Source: Amycolatopsis bullii
GTDB taxonomy: Bacteria > Actinomycetota > Actinomycetes > Mycobacteriales > Pseudonocardiaceae
Direction: 5' to 3'
NCBI RefSeq assembly: GCF_014654205.1
Contig: NZ_BNAW01000033.1
Span: forward strand, 28,530-92,529
DNA length: 64,000 nt
In this document: in pieces, positions 39,956-48,782 of the stretch
Position numbering within the stretch: position 1 is the stretch's first letter
Layout: every line of letters starts with the position of its first letter
Made by a program: the position numbers and the translations under genes
The notes under the pieces: generated by a model
What the model saw: the letters and a program-made list of their open reading frames with translations, nothing else
The model's database searches: none
Told to the model about the DNA's origin: nothing

Positions 39956-42900
39956 CCCGTCCACTTCCCCTTGAAGCTCATGTGACCGTGGAAGAGATCG
40001 TAATGACGCTTCCCGATCCCGATCCGGAAGGTGCTGATCCCGGCCTTCTTGATCCCCATGTGCTTGAGACTGGAGATGCTCCACCCGATCCGCACGCGCG
40101 AACCGTGCCGGTTCAGCCAGCCCTCCCTGCCGCCCGCGATCGTCTTGTTCCCGAACAGCCTGCTGCCGACCCCGACCCACTTGTTCCGGAAGAGCTGGGG
40201 CGCGAACTTCGTCTTGGCGACCGTGCGCACCGCGCGCACGGCGGAGGACACCCTGGGGAGTACTTTGGCCGCGACCCCCACCAGCGCCGCACCTGCGGCC
40301 ACGTACTTCGAGACCCCGCCGGTGAGTGCGGACGCCGCGTACTGCGCCGCGGCTCCCCAGTTGCCCTGGACGGCGTTCCCGACCGCGGCCACCCCGCTGG
40401 CGACCGCGCCGATCGGCCCGGGTACCCAGGACACGACCTCCGCGACCTTGGTCACCGCCTTGACGATCGAGCTGAACCACGAATTCCCGTCGAGGTCGAC
40501 CGCGTTGATCGGATCACCCGCGACGTAGTCGTAGTCGTTGGCCGAGCCGCCGTCGACCGGGTCGACCGAGAGGAACCTCCCCAGCAGGGGGCTGTAGGGG
40601 CGGGCTCCCATCTGCACCAGCGAAAGCGCACCGGCGTGCTCGTAGGGCCGCTGGTGCTGGCCCAGCCACCCGTAGTCCATCGAGCCGGGCGAGTTGTCCG
40701 GCACGTTCTGCGAGTCGACGGCACCTCCCGCCGTCAACGGCTGGCCGTACGGGTCGAAGGTGCGCAGATCGCCGGCCTGGTGACCGGCGGCGTCGGTGGA
40801 CAGCACCAGGTCGCCGCGCACCGACGGGTGGTCGAACGACGGCGTGAACGCGCCGTCCGAGCCGGCCTTGCTCGTGTACAGCACCCCGCCGGGCAAGGTC
40901 AGCGTCAGCGAAGTCAGCCTGCCGCCGATGTCGAGCGTCAGGTCCGCGGAATCGCCCTCCCCGGTGTAGCCGTAGCGGACGACGGTGTTGCCGTCACAGT
41001 TCCGCGGATCACGGCGCACGATCCGGCTGGTCGCGTCCCGGGTGTAGGCGATGTCCGCGTTGGCCGCCGCGTTCGGGCCCGTCGTGGTGGCCCCGATGTT
41101 GCGACCGGACCCGTCCCACGACAGTTTCGTCACCGACCCGTCCCCGGCCGTCCAGCCGGTGGTGTTGCCGTCACCGTCGTAGCCGAAGTTCCCCAGCGCG
41201 GTGGCGCCTTCGGTCGCGAGCAGCCGGTCGGCGGCGTCGTAGCAGTAACGGGTCTCGGCCGTGCCGCTCGCCGTCTGGTCGAGCAGCCGCATCCGGTTGG
41301 TGTTCAGCCCGGCGTTGCCCTGGGTACCGGCCGGGCAGGTCGCAGACGCCGCCGACGTGAAGTCGTAGGTGTAGTGGTGCCCGGTGACGTAGGCCTCGGT
41401 CAGGCGGCCGAGGGCGTCGTAGACGTAGTTCGGCGCGTTCGGCCTGGCGTCGTAGCCACCGAGGGTCTCGTCGACGATGGTGCCCGCCGACGTCCGCCCG
41501 ACCCGCGACACGATGCTCTTGCCGTCACTGGTCCGCCAGTCCAGCGAAAGCATGCGCGCGGCGTTGTCCTTGGTCACCGACGCCAGCGAAGCGCCATTGC
41601 CGTAGGTGACCGTGGCGAGCTCGCCCGCGTTGTCGTAGGTGACCGTCGCCAGGGTCTGGCCGTTCAGCTGCTGCGTCAGCACCCGGCCGGCGTCGTCGTA
41701 GGTGGACGTCACCGTCCGCGGCTGGTCCGCTGCGTTCGGCGGCGTCACCGTCGCCGTGACAGCACGGCCGGCCTTGTCGTACCCGGTGGTGGTGCGCACG
41801 CCGTTGACGTCGGTGTAGGCGACCACCCGGCCGAGGAGATCGACGGTGGTGGTGACCGTGCCCTTGTCGTCGGTGACGGCCGTGGTCAGCGGATCCCCGC
41901 CCACGGCGTAGTCGCGCGTGATGGTCCTGGCGGGCGCGTCCGCGCTCGCCGGCACCTGCTCCCGCACCGTGCGGTCCCGGGCGTCGTAGCTGGTGCACGT
42001 CCAGTCCCCGCCGGTCGCTTCCGCGACCACCCGGCCCGACGCGTCGTACACCTGCTCGTCGACGCGGGCCTTGCCACTCGCCGGGACCGGCGCGGTGATC
42101 AGCTTTGCCAGGCCGCCTTGATTGATCGCCGCGGTACCCGGCGCACAGGGATTGACGCGGGTTTCGGTGTCCCCGTAGTAGGCGTAGGTCGTCTTGGCAC
42201 CGGTCGCCATGGTCTTGGCGGTCTTGCGCAGGTATCCCGTGCCGGGGGCCTCGCGCGACACCGAGCCGCCGATGTTCAGCCCGCCGGTGCTGGCCTTGCC
42301 GGACGTCGCCAGGCCGTACACCGGGTCGAGGCCGTCGTCGCCGTACTTCGTGGTGCCGATCTTGTCCGCGAGGCCCTCGGACTCCGACGCGGTGGTCGAG
42401 GTCTTGAGGCCGTAGTGCGGCCGCAGCTGGGCGCCCGGGACCGGCTCCTGGGTGCCGGACGGGGTGGTCCAGTGCAGCTCGAGCTGTGCGGTGACTTCGC
42501 CTTCGTAGTACTCGATCCGGATCCGCTTCACCTGCCCGGCGGCGTCGGAGTGCACGACAGCCTGACGCCAGGTCGGGGACGAGGGACGCCAGTCGTCGAC
42601 GACGATCTGGTCGTCGATCCACATCCGGACGCCGTCGTCGGCGAGCAGCCGCAGGGTGTAGTCGCCCGCGGCCGGGAAGACGACGTCGCCGGTGGCCCGC
42701 AGCGAGAAGTGATCCGCCGGGATACCGGCGGTCGGCGCGTCGCTGTTCCAGTTCTTCGCGAACGAGCCGTCCGCGGTGCCGAGCCCGGTGGTGTAGGACT
42801 TCGGCACGCCGGAGAGCTGCTCGTTGTCGAACCAGGACACGGCCAGGCCGTTGATGCCCTCGTCGTAACCGTTGTGGCCGTGGGACATCCCGCAGCCACC

Positions 42901-45900
42901 GGTCGGCAGTTGCCCGGCGAAGCAGGACGCGGGCGCCGGGCCGTGGGAGTCCACCGGGCGGTCGGCGTAGTCGTAGACCGTCGTGGCCTTGCGACCGGCC
43001 GGATCCGTGGTGGAGAGCAGCAGGTCCTTCGGGCTCCACTCCTGGGTGGACGTCTTGCCGGCGCTGTCCGTCGTGGACAGCGTGCGGTCGGCGTCGTCGT
43101 AGGTGACCCGGCCGGCGAACCCGACGGCGGGGGAAAGGCCCGAGACGTCGGTGAAAGTCGTCCGGTGTGCCGGGTCGTACCGGTAGCTGTTGGCCTGCCG
43201 GGGCTGCCCGGGAACCGGCGCGGGCCCGGTCACCTTGGTGGCCTTGGGCTTGCCCGAAGCGGAGTCGTAGGTGACCTCCGACCGGACGTCGCTCAGTCCG
43301 GCGCGGGCGGCCGGGTCCGCCGCGATCCAGTCGTTGACGAGTGGAGCCCGCTGCGAGATCAGGAGACCGGCGGCGTCGTAGCCGTAGTCGGTGATCTCGG
43401 AGCCCGGGTCCTCGATCCTGGACAGCCGGCCCTGGGTGTACCACAGCCGGGTTTCGGTGCCGTCCCAGTAGGTGATCCGGCACAGCATCTGCGAGGGAGC
43501 GGCCGCGTCGGCGCCCGCCGGCGGGGTGGCACCGCCGTAGCAGTCGTCGCCCGCCCGGTTGTAGTGCAGCACGTGCGAGCGCTGCGCCACCGGGTCCTTG
43601 ATCTCGCGCAGCCGGCTCGGTGTGCCGTCGTAGAGGTTCTGCAGCGCCGCGGGCTTGCGGGAATCGGTGCTGGACGACTGGGTCTCCAGCTTCCCGTCGG
43701 CGCGGAAGACGAAGACCTGGCCGCCGTCGGTCAGGGTGACCTTGCCCGCCGAGTCGAGACCGAGCACACCGTCCTCATCGGACGGTGCGGTGTAGCCGCC
43801 GGTGCTCTTCTTCGTCCAGGTGTGCTTGGCGCCGGTGGCGTCGGTGAGCACGATGTTCTGGTCGGTGACCTTGGCTTCGGTGTAGCTCGCGCCGTCGCCG
43901 TCGAGGTCGGCCGACAGGGTCCAGCCCTGGGGCAGGGTCGGCAGATCGCTGGTGTAGAGCCAGCCGGCCGGGACGATCTGAGGTGCCACTGTGGTGTTGT
44001 CGGTGGTGCGGACGAACAAGCGCATCTTCGCCGCGCCGGTCATCTCGGCGCTCTCGACCTTGATCGGCACCCGCTGCCCGGCGGTCAGCGCGACGCCGGT
44101 CGCCTGGGTCCAGTTCAGATCGCTCGCGTTGTTGACCTCGTACACCTTGGTGCCGTTGAGCCAGACCGTGCCGCCGTCGTCGTGCACCCCGGCGAACTGG
44201 TACGTCCCGGCGACGGGAGCCTGGAAGAAACCTTCCCAGCGGGCGACGAACCAGTCCGCGGGCAACGCCGGCGCAAAGGGCGAGTCCGTGCCCCAGTCGA
44301 CGTTGACCTGCGGTTCGGTTCGTACCAGCACCGGCTGCTGCGCGTCGTTGATGATCCCGTTGTGCGACAGGTCCGCGAAGTAGGACGCCTTGAGGCCCTT
44401 GTTCTCGACCTGCTGCGAGTTGTAGGTGAAGCTCAGACCGGCGTTGCCGCCGACGGTGGTGAACGTCGGCGTCTGCTCCGAAGTGGACACGTTGCCGTTG
44501 GCCAGGTTCACCGTCACCGGGCCGGCGTCGTCGGTCGGCGACGGGCCGTGGTTGCCGATGCGCTGGTCGACCTTGAGGTGGCCGATCCACGGTGGCGGGG
44601 TCGTGGTGATGCCGCTGGAGGTGACGGCCTGCCAGGTGTAGGCGACGCCGTCCTGCAGCACACCCGCCGGGACCGTCCAGGTCGGCGTGCTCAGGCAGCC
44701 GGACTCGACGACCACACCGGACTTCGCGTCCGATCCGGTGGCGACCCGGAAGCAGTATTTGACCGGGTCGCCGTCCGGATCGGCGACCGGGTTGACCGAC
44801 AGCGTCGGGGTCAGGGACGTCGACACCGTCCCGTCGGCGGGCCCGGCCAGGACGGCGGCGGGCGGAGCCGAACCGGTGTCCACGGTCAGCGTGGCGTTCA
44901 GGTACTTGTAGGTCCAGGCGCCCGGCGTCTCGCTGCCGACCATCATGAAGAAGACCTGCCCGTCACGGGCGTTCACGCGGTCACGCAGGAATCCGGTCAG
45001 GCCCTCGCCGGCGAAGCTGCCGACGTCACCGACGAGCGCGCTGGCCATGTAGCCGCCCACGCCGTTGAAGTTGAACGCCGAGGCGTGGTACAGGCTCGCG
45101 TTGTGCGTGCGGACCGATCCGACGACGCCGGTGTCGCGGGCGACGTCCATCCGCGCGCCGACCACCGTCTTGCCGAACAGCGGCGAATAGTCCATGTGGA
45201 AGACGCTGCGGCTGTAGCTGTCCCCGCGGTTGAGGCTGTTGCCGATCTGGAGCCCGCAGTTGTCGCAGGTGTAGCCGTCGGTGCGGTAGACGTGCGCCTC
45301 GACGACGCCGTAAGTGAACGTCGGATCGACGTAGACCGGGTACACGCGCTTCGGATCACGCAGCCAGTTCGCGTCGACCTCGACGGTGAGCCACCAGGCC
45401 TTACCGGCTCGTTCGAGCCGGTAGGTGCCGCCGGTGATGGCGGGCGCGGTGACGCCGCCGCCCGCGGAATCCCACGTCTGGATCGGCGGCAGGACGATCT
45501 TCACCTCGCCGCGCGCGTCGAGGAGCCGGACGGCGCCGTCCTTTTCCAGCCGCGGGGTCAGCCCGCCGGTGTCGAGTTTGAAGCGCCACGAGGAGCGGCC
45601 GTCGGCGGGGAGGCGCTTGAGCTTGATCGTCTCCTTCACCGAGCCCGGAGTGACCTCGTAGTCCAGATCGGTGCCCGGCGCGACCTCGGAATAGCTGACC
45701 GAGTCACCCTTCACGGCGGCCTTGGCCGGCGCGGCCGCGTCCAGCGCGAGGCTCGCGGTGTGCCCGGCGGACTCGACCTGCAGCACCGCGGGGTCGTCGG
45801 CCTTGGTGGCCAGCGACGGCGACAGCGGGTGGTGGTCGGCGTCCGCGCGCTTCGTCGTCGCGTCGGTGGCCAGGTTCGTGTCGACCGGTTGCCAGGCGCC

Positions 45901-46266
45901 CGCCTCGTCCTGGACGTTCAGCGGCGCGGTGGACTGGCGGATCGAATGCGTGCCGTCCGGGTTTTCGTACTCGGTGACGAACATGGTCCGGTTCACCGGC
46001 TTCGACCGCTGAGGGTCGAAGTGGCTGCCGGCGCCGCCGTCGAGCCGCGCCTGGGCGGTGAAGTCACCGGCAGCCGGGTCGGCGGGCCGCGGTGCCTGGG
46101 CCGGCGAAGACAGGACCGGGACCTCACGCGGGTCGACGGGCCGTGCCGCCGCGGCGGCGGGAGCAGCGACGACTTCCACGCCGCCGAGGGCGAGCGCCGC
46201 GGCCAAAACCACGGGGAGAGCGCGCGCCCGCCCCCGGTTTCGGGCAGCACGAAAGAGGCTGTGCAA
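39952..46266 (-). CDS. Giant secreted RHS/YD-repeat protein with PA14 domains and C-terminal toxin-like tip
   Basis: 2104 residues. The TTG at 46266 follows AGGGGGAA at good spacing. A signal peptide lies at about 1-40 (VVLAAALALGGVEVVAAPAAAAA). Then come a DNRLRE-like region (about 318-460), Fn3-like sheets, a PA14 domain (about 624-770), YD repeats (SRIEDPGSEITDYGYDAAG and many GRV..TYD units), a second PA14 (about 1130-1290), more YD repeats, and the RHS core signature MGARPYSPLLGRFLSVDPVDGG ending DPINAVDLDG at about 1927. The final 177 residues are a separate tip: a hydrophobic Ala/Val/Gly stretch, then a basic domain with GREGWLNRHGSRVRIGWS and GKRHYDLFHGHMSFKGKW. It is probably a contact or secreted interbacterial toxin; the tip activity is unknown. 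Confidence 0.93.
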   Translation of the reverse strand: MHSLFRAARNRGRARALPVVLAAALALGGVEVVAAPAAAAARPVDPREVPVLSSPAQAPRPADPAAGDFTAQARLDGGAGSHFDPQRSKPVNRTMFVTEYENPDGTHSIRQSTAPLNVQDEAGAWQPVDTNLATDATTKRADADHHPLSPSLATKADDPAVLQVESAGHTASLALDAAAPAKAAVKGDSVSYSEVAPGTDLDYEVTPGSVKETIKLKRLPADGRSSWRFKLDTGGLTPRLEKDGAVRLLDARGEVKIVLPPIQTWDSAGGGVTAPAITGGTYRLERAGKAWWLTVEVDANWLRDPKRVYPVYVDPTFTYGVVEAHVYRTDGYTCDNCGLQIGNSLNRGDSYSRSVFHMDYSPLFGKTVVGARMDVARDTGVVGSVRTHNASLYHASAFNFNGVGGYMASALVGDVGSFAGEGLTGFLRDRVNARDGQVFFMMVGSETPGAWTYKYLNATLTVDTGSAPPAAVLAGPADGTVSTSLTPTLSVNPVADPDGDPVKYCFRVATGSDAKSGVVVESGCLSTPTWTVPAGVLQDGVAYTWQAVTSSGITTTPPPWIGHLKVDQRIGNHGPSPTDDAGPVTVNLANGNVSTSEQTPTFTTVGGNAGLSFTYNSQQVENKGLKASYFADLSHNGIINDAQQPVLVRTEPQVNVDWGTDSPFAPALPADWFVARWEGFFQAPVAGTYQFAGVHDDGGTVWLNGTKVYEVNNASDLNWTQATGVALTAGQRVPIKVESAEMTGAAKMRLFVRTTDNTTVAPQIVPAGWLYTSDLPTLPQGWTLSADLDGDGASYTEAKVTDQNIVLTDATGAKHTWTKKSTGGYTAPSDEDGVLGLDSAGKVTLTDGGQVFVFRADGKLETQSSSTDSRKPAALQNLYDGTPSRLREIKDPVAQRSHVLHYNRAGDDCYGGATPPAGADAAAPSQMLCRITYWDGTETRLWYTQGRLSRIEDPGSEITDYGYDAAGLLISQRAPLVNDWIAADPAARAGLSDVRSEVTYDSASGKPKATKVTGPAPVPGQPRQANSYRYDPAHRTTFTDVSGLSPAVGFAGRVTYDDADRTLSTTDSAGKTSTQEWSPKDLLLSTTDPAGRKATTVYDYADRPVDSHGPAPASCFAGQLPTGGCGMSHGHNGYDEGINGLAVSWFDNEQLSGVPKSYTTGLGTADGSFAKNWNSDAPTAGIPADHFSLRATGDVVFPAAGDYTLRLLADDGVRMWIDDQIVVDDWRPSSPTWRQAVVHSDAAGQVKRIRIEYYEGEVTAQLELHWTTPSGTQEPVPGAQLRPHYGLKTSTTASESEGLADKIGTTKYGDDGLDPVYGLATSGKASTGGLNIGGSVSREAPGTGYLRKTAKTMATGAKTTYAYYGDTETRVNPCAPGTAAINQGGLAKLITAPVPASGKARVDEQVYDASGRVVAEATGGDWTCTSYDARDRTVREQVPASADAPARTITRDYAVGGDPLTTAVTDDKGTVTTTVDLLGRVVAYTDVNGVRTTTGYDKAGRAVTATVTPPNAADQPRTVTSTYDDAGRVLTQQLNGQTLATVTYDNAGELATVTYGNGASLASVTKDNAARMLSLDWRTSDGKSIVSRVGRTSAGTIVDETLGGYDARPNAPNYVYDALGRLTEAYVTGHHYTYDFTSAASATCPAGTQGNAGLNTNRMRLLDQTASGTAETRYCYDAADRLLATEGATALGNFGYDGDGNTTGWTAGDGSVTKLSWDGSGRNIGATTTGPNAAANADIAYTRDATSRIVRRDPRNCDGNTVVRYGYTGEGDSADLTLDIGGRLTSLTLTLPGGVLYTSKAGSDGAFTPSFDHPSVRGDLVLSTDAAGHQAGDLRTFDPYGQPLTAGGAVDSQNVPDNSPGSMDYGWLGQHQRPYEHAGALSLVQMGARPYSPLLGRFLSVDPVDGGSANDYDYVAGDPINAVDLDGNSWFSSIVKAVTKVAEVVSWVPGPIGAVASGVAAVGNAVQGNWGAAAQYAASALTGGVSKYVAAGAALVGVAAKVLPRVSSAVRAVRTVAKTKFAPQLFRNKWVGVGSRLFGNKTIAGGREGWLNRHGSRVRIGWSISSLKHMGIKKAGISTFRIGIGKRHYDLFHGHMSFKGKWTG

Positions 46267-46700
46267 GAAGTTCCCCCTGGTACAGGCCGTCGAGCGCGGT
46301 CCCGCGCGCGACCGGCGAACCCCGTCGCGGGAGGCGGGCGCCTCCCGTCAGCAGGGTCATCGGCGGAACTTCACATTGGCGTTACACCGGACGAAGTGAT
46401 CAACGACACGCTGTCGGTCCGCCGGATTCGGGGCTATAAGCGCTGTTCAGCCGTGGATGCGGCCTTTGCCGCTCCCCCGGATGGCTTCGGCACGCAACGC
46501 GAAACTCACGAACGCCGACCCCGTCGACGAGGCCGGCGCGTCGTCGCGGCCACGCTCGTGCGCGACTCCGACCAACCGGCGGCCAAGTCGGCGGTCCGGT
46601 CCTCCGGCTTGACTTGGAGCGCGCTCCAGGTCCTAGCGTCGGCGCGTTCACCGGCTCTCGAGGTACCGCCCGGCCCTCCGGGCAGGAGGAGTATCCGCGC
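46267..46700. other. Intergenic region between RHS and aldo/keto reductase genes
   Basis: About 430 bp without a convincing gene. It holds the RHS promoter (no clear hexamers seen on the minus strand), the MerR-type promoter at 46609-46639, and a 61-nt leader with AGGAGGAG ahead of the aldo/keto reductase ATG. Confidence 0.5.
46609..46639 (+). promoter_or_regulatory. MerR-type promoter with 19-bp spacer
   Basis: TTGACT (46609-46614) and TAGCGT (46634-46639) are 19 bp apart, with the spacer carrying the palindrome TGGAGCGCGCTCCA (46615-46628, extendable to 46612-46631). This is the textbook MerR-activated layout, but no MerR gene is adjacent, so the activator is elsewhere. Confidence 0.8.
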
Positions 46701-47693
46701 ATGATCGCCCGAACCACGCTCGGCTCGCCCGGCCTCGCCGTCAGCGCGATGGGCCTGGGCTGCATGGGAATGAGCGAAAGCTACGGCGCCGCCGACTGGG
46801 ACGGCGGCCTGGCCACCGTCGCCCGGGCCCTGGAGCTGGGCATCACGTTCCTGGACACGGCCGACGCCTACGGGACCGGGCACAACGAGGTGCTGGTGGG
46901 CCGGGCCATCCACGGCCGCCGGGACCAGGTGCAGCTGGCCACCAAGTTCGGCATCGACCGCAGCGGCGGCGACCGGGCCCGCCGCATCCGCGGTGCCCGG
47001 GACTTCGTACTGCGCTCTTGCGACGCGTCGCTGCTGCGGCTGGGCGTCGAGGTGATCGACCTGTACTACGCCCACCGCCCGCCCCAGGACGTGGAGATCG
47101 AGGAGACCGTCGCGGCGATGGCCGAGCTGGTCGAGGCGGGCAAGGTCCGCCACCTGGGCCTGTCCGAGGTCGACGGCGAGCTGCTGCGCCGGGCGCACGC
47201 GGTGCACCCGATCACCGCGGTGCAGAGCGAGTACTCGCTGTGGACCCGCGACGTCGAGGCAGTCACCCCGGTGATGGCCGAACTGGGGGTCGGGCTGGTG
47301 CCGTACTCACCGCCGGGGCGGGGTTTCCTGACCGGCACCCTCGACCGCTCCACGTTGAGCGACAAGGACTTCCGGCGCACCAACCCCCGCTTCGCCGGCG
47401 AGGCGGGCGAGGCCAACGAGAAGATTGCGCGGACCGTGCGCGAGGTGGCCGACCGGCTGGGTGCCACCCCGGCCCAGGTGGCGCTGGCCTGGGTGCACGC
47501 CCAGGCCGAGCGGCTCGGGGTGGCGGTGGCGACCATTCCGGGCACCCGCAGCCCGGCTCGGCTGGAGCAGAACGCGGCCGCGCTGCAGCTCACCCTGGAC
47601 GCCGAGGCGCTGGCCGCGCTGGCCCCGCTGAGCGACCAGGTGACGGGTGAGCGCTACATCCCAGCGCACACCGCGGAGGTTGCTCGGGGCTGA
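46701..47693 (+). CDS. Aldo/keto reductase
   Basis: 330 residues, a YhdN/YajO-type AKR: GLGCMGMSESYGAADWDGG, FLDTADAYGTGHNEVLVGRAI (Asp/Tyr), LATKFG (Lys), YYAHRPPQDVEIEETV (His), YSPPGRGFLTGTLD, and IPGTRSPARLEQN for NADP(H). The tetrad is complete. AGGAGGAG precedes the ATG. It is transcribed alone from the MerR-type promoter and followed by a hairpin. It probably reduces toxic aldehydes or ketones. Confidence 0.94.
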   Translation: MIARTTLGSPGLAVSAMGLGCMGMSESYGAADWDGGLATVARALELGITFLDTADAYGTGHNEVLVGRAIHGRRDQVQLATKFGIDRSGGDRARRIRGARDFVLRSCDASLLRLGVEVIDLYYAHRPPQDVEIEETVAAMAELVEAGKVRHLGLSEVDGELLRRAHAVHPITAVQSEYSLWTRDVEAVTPVMAELGVGLVPYSPPGRGFLTGTLDRSTLSDKDFRRTNPRFAGEAGEANEKIARTVREVADRLGATPAQVALAWVHAQAERLGVAVATIPGTRSPARLEQNAAALQLTLDAEALAALAPLSDQVTGERYIPAHTAEVARG

Positions 47694-47704
47694 GGTCGTT
47701 CGAG

Positions 47705-47729
47705 GTGAGCCGGCGGGCTCGCCGGTCAC
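47705..47729. terminator. Hairpin between aldo/keto reductase and LysR genes
   Basis: GTGA-(G)-CCGGCG (47705-47715) pairs with CGCCGG-TCAC (47720-47729) with one bulged base and a GGCT loop, shortly after the reductase stop. Confidence 0.55.
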
Positions 47730-47796
47730 GACCGAAGAGGCTCGAGCCGTGCGGACGTCCGCTTCATGCCGCTGAGCGAACGCGTGGTCATCGAGG

Positions 47797-48732
47797 TCAG
47801 CTCGCCTCCGGGGTCTTCCCGTCTGCTTTGCGTGCGTACGGTTCGGACCGCGCTGCGTCGAGCAGGTGGTTGGCGAGCGCCGCCGTGGCCGTCGATGCCG
47901 TGCCGTCCTTGGCACCCCAGGCCAATAGGTGGTGGCGGTGGGCCCAAGGTTCCTGCAGTTCGCAGATGTCGACGGGCTGGCGAGGGTCAACGGCGCGCCC
48001 CGGAACGACGGCGAGTCCGACGCCCGCCGCGGCGAGCGAAACCAAGACCCCCAGATTCGCGACGGTGGTGCGGTGGCGCACCAGCGGGGCGTGCGGTCCC
48101 GAATGCTTCTCGATCCAGCGGCGCAAGGAGGAGCCGGCGTCCAGGCCGACGAGAGGGTGCTCGGCGACCTCGCGGTAGGTCAGCGCGGTCCGTCCGGCGA
48201 GGACGCCGCCGGCCTGGCCGATCACGACGAGGGAGTCGTCGCCGAGTGACTCCATGCGCAGGCCGCTTCCGGCGGCCTCCCCGTCGAGGACGATCCCCAG
48301 ATCTGCCTCTCCGTCGGTGAGCATCTGCAGGGTCCGGGGAGTGCGGGACTCGGACACGGTGACGTCGATGTCGGGGTGGGAGCCGAGAAACGAGATCAAC
48401 GCCTGAGGCACGAGCCGGTACATCGCGGAGCCGCCGCTCAACAGTGTCAGCGGGACGATCGGAGACCGGGCGTAGCTCGCGACGGCGTTGTCGAGCCGCG
48501 CGGTCTGGGTGAGTACTTCGCGTGCGTGGCGCGCCAACGTCGTCCCGGCCGGCGTGAGGCGCACGCCCCGCCGGCCGCGGATCAGCAGCGCCACGCCGGC
48601 GTGGTGTTCGAGCGCGCGCACTCTCGCACTGGCCGAGGGCAGGCTCAGGTGCATCCGGTGCGCGCCGGCCGTGATCGATCCCTCCGCGGCGATGTGGAGG
48701 AAGAGCCGCAAGTCGTCCAGGTCGTAACGCAT
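47797..48732 (-). CDS. LysR-family transcriptional regulator
   Basis: 311 residues: MRYDLDDLRLFLHIAAEGSITAGAHRMHLSLPSASARVRALEHHAGVALLIRGRRGVRLTPAGTTLARHA is the winged-helix, followed by a complete LysR effector domain ending DICELQEPWAHRHHLLAWGA. It is divergent from the TauE/SafE gene with a perfect dyad in between. Minus-strand TAGGCT lies 7 nt before the ATG, so it may be leaderless, and this -10 lies within the dyad, implying autorepression. Confidence 0.93.
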   Translation of the reverse strand: MRYDLDDLRLFLHIAAEGSITAGAHRMHLSLPSASARVRALEHHAGVALLIRGRRGVRLTPAGTTLARHAREVLTQTARLDNAVASYARSPIVPLTLLSGGSAMYRLVPQALISFLGSHPDIDVTVSESRTPRTLQMLTDGEADLGIVLDGEAAGSGLRMESLGDDSLVVIGQAGGVLAGRTALTYREVAEHPLVGLDAGSSLRRWIEKHSGPHAPLVRHRTTVANLGVLVSLAAAGVGLAVVPGRAVDPRQPVDICELQEPWAHRHHLLAWGAKDGTASTATAALANHLLDAARSEPYARKADGKTPEAS

Positions 48733-48739
48733 TCCCCGG

Positions 48740-48762
48740 AGCCTACGCTTCAGACGTAGGCT
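48740..48762. promoter_or_regulatory. LysR box between lysR and tauE-like genes
   Basis: AGCCTACG (48740-48747) and CGTAGGCT (48755-48762) are perfect 8-bp arms around 7 bp. This is a T-N11-A LysR box that also contains the -10 of the lysR gene. Confidence 0.75.
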
Positions 48763-48782
48763 GACTGCGCCAACGGCGAATT

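Noticed and set aside
39823..46704. A plus-strand open frame of almost 2300 codons opposite the RHS gene
   Set aside because: It mirrors the RHS gene codon for codon, its product is low-complexity (Arg, Val, Gly, Asp) with no domain, and the minus-strand product has clear YD, PA14 and RHS signatures. High GC keeps the antisense frame open.
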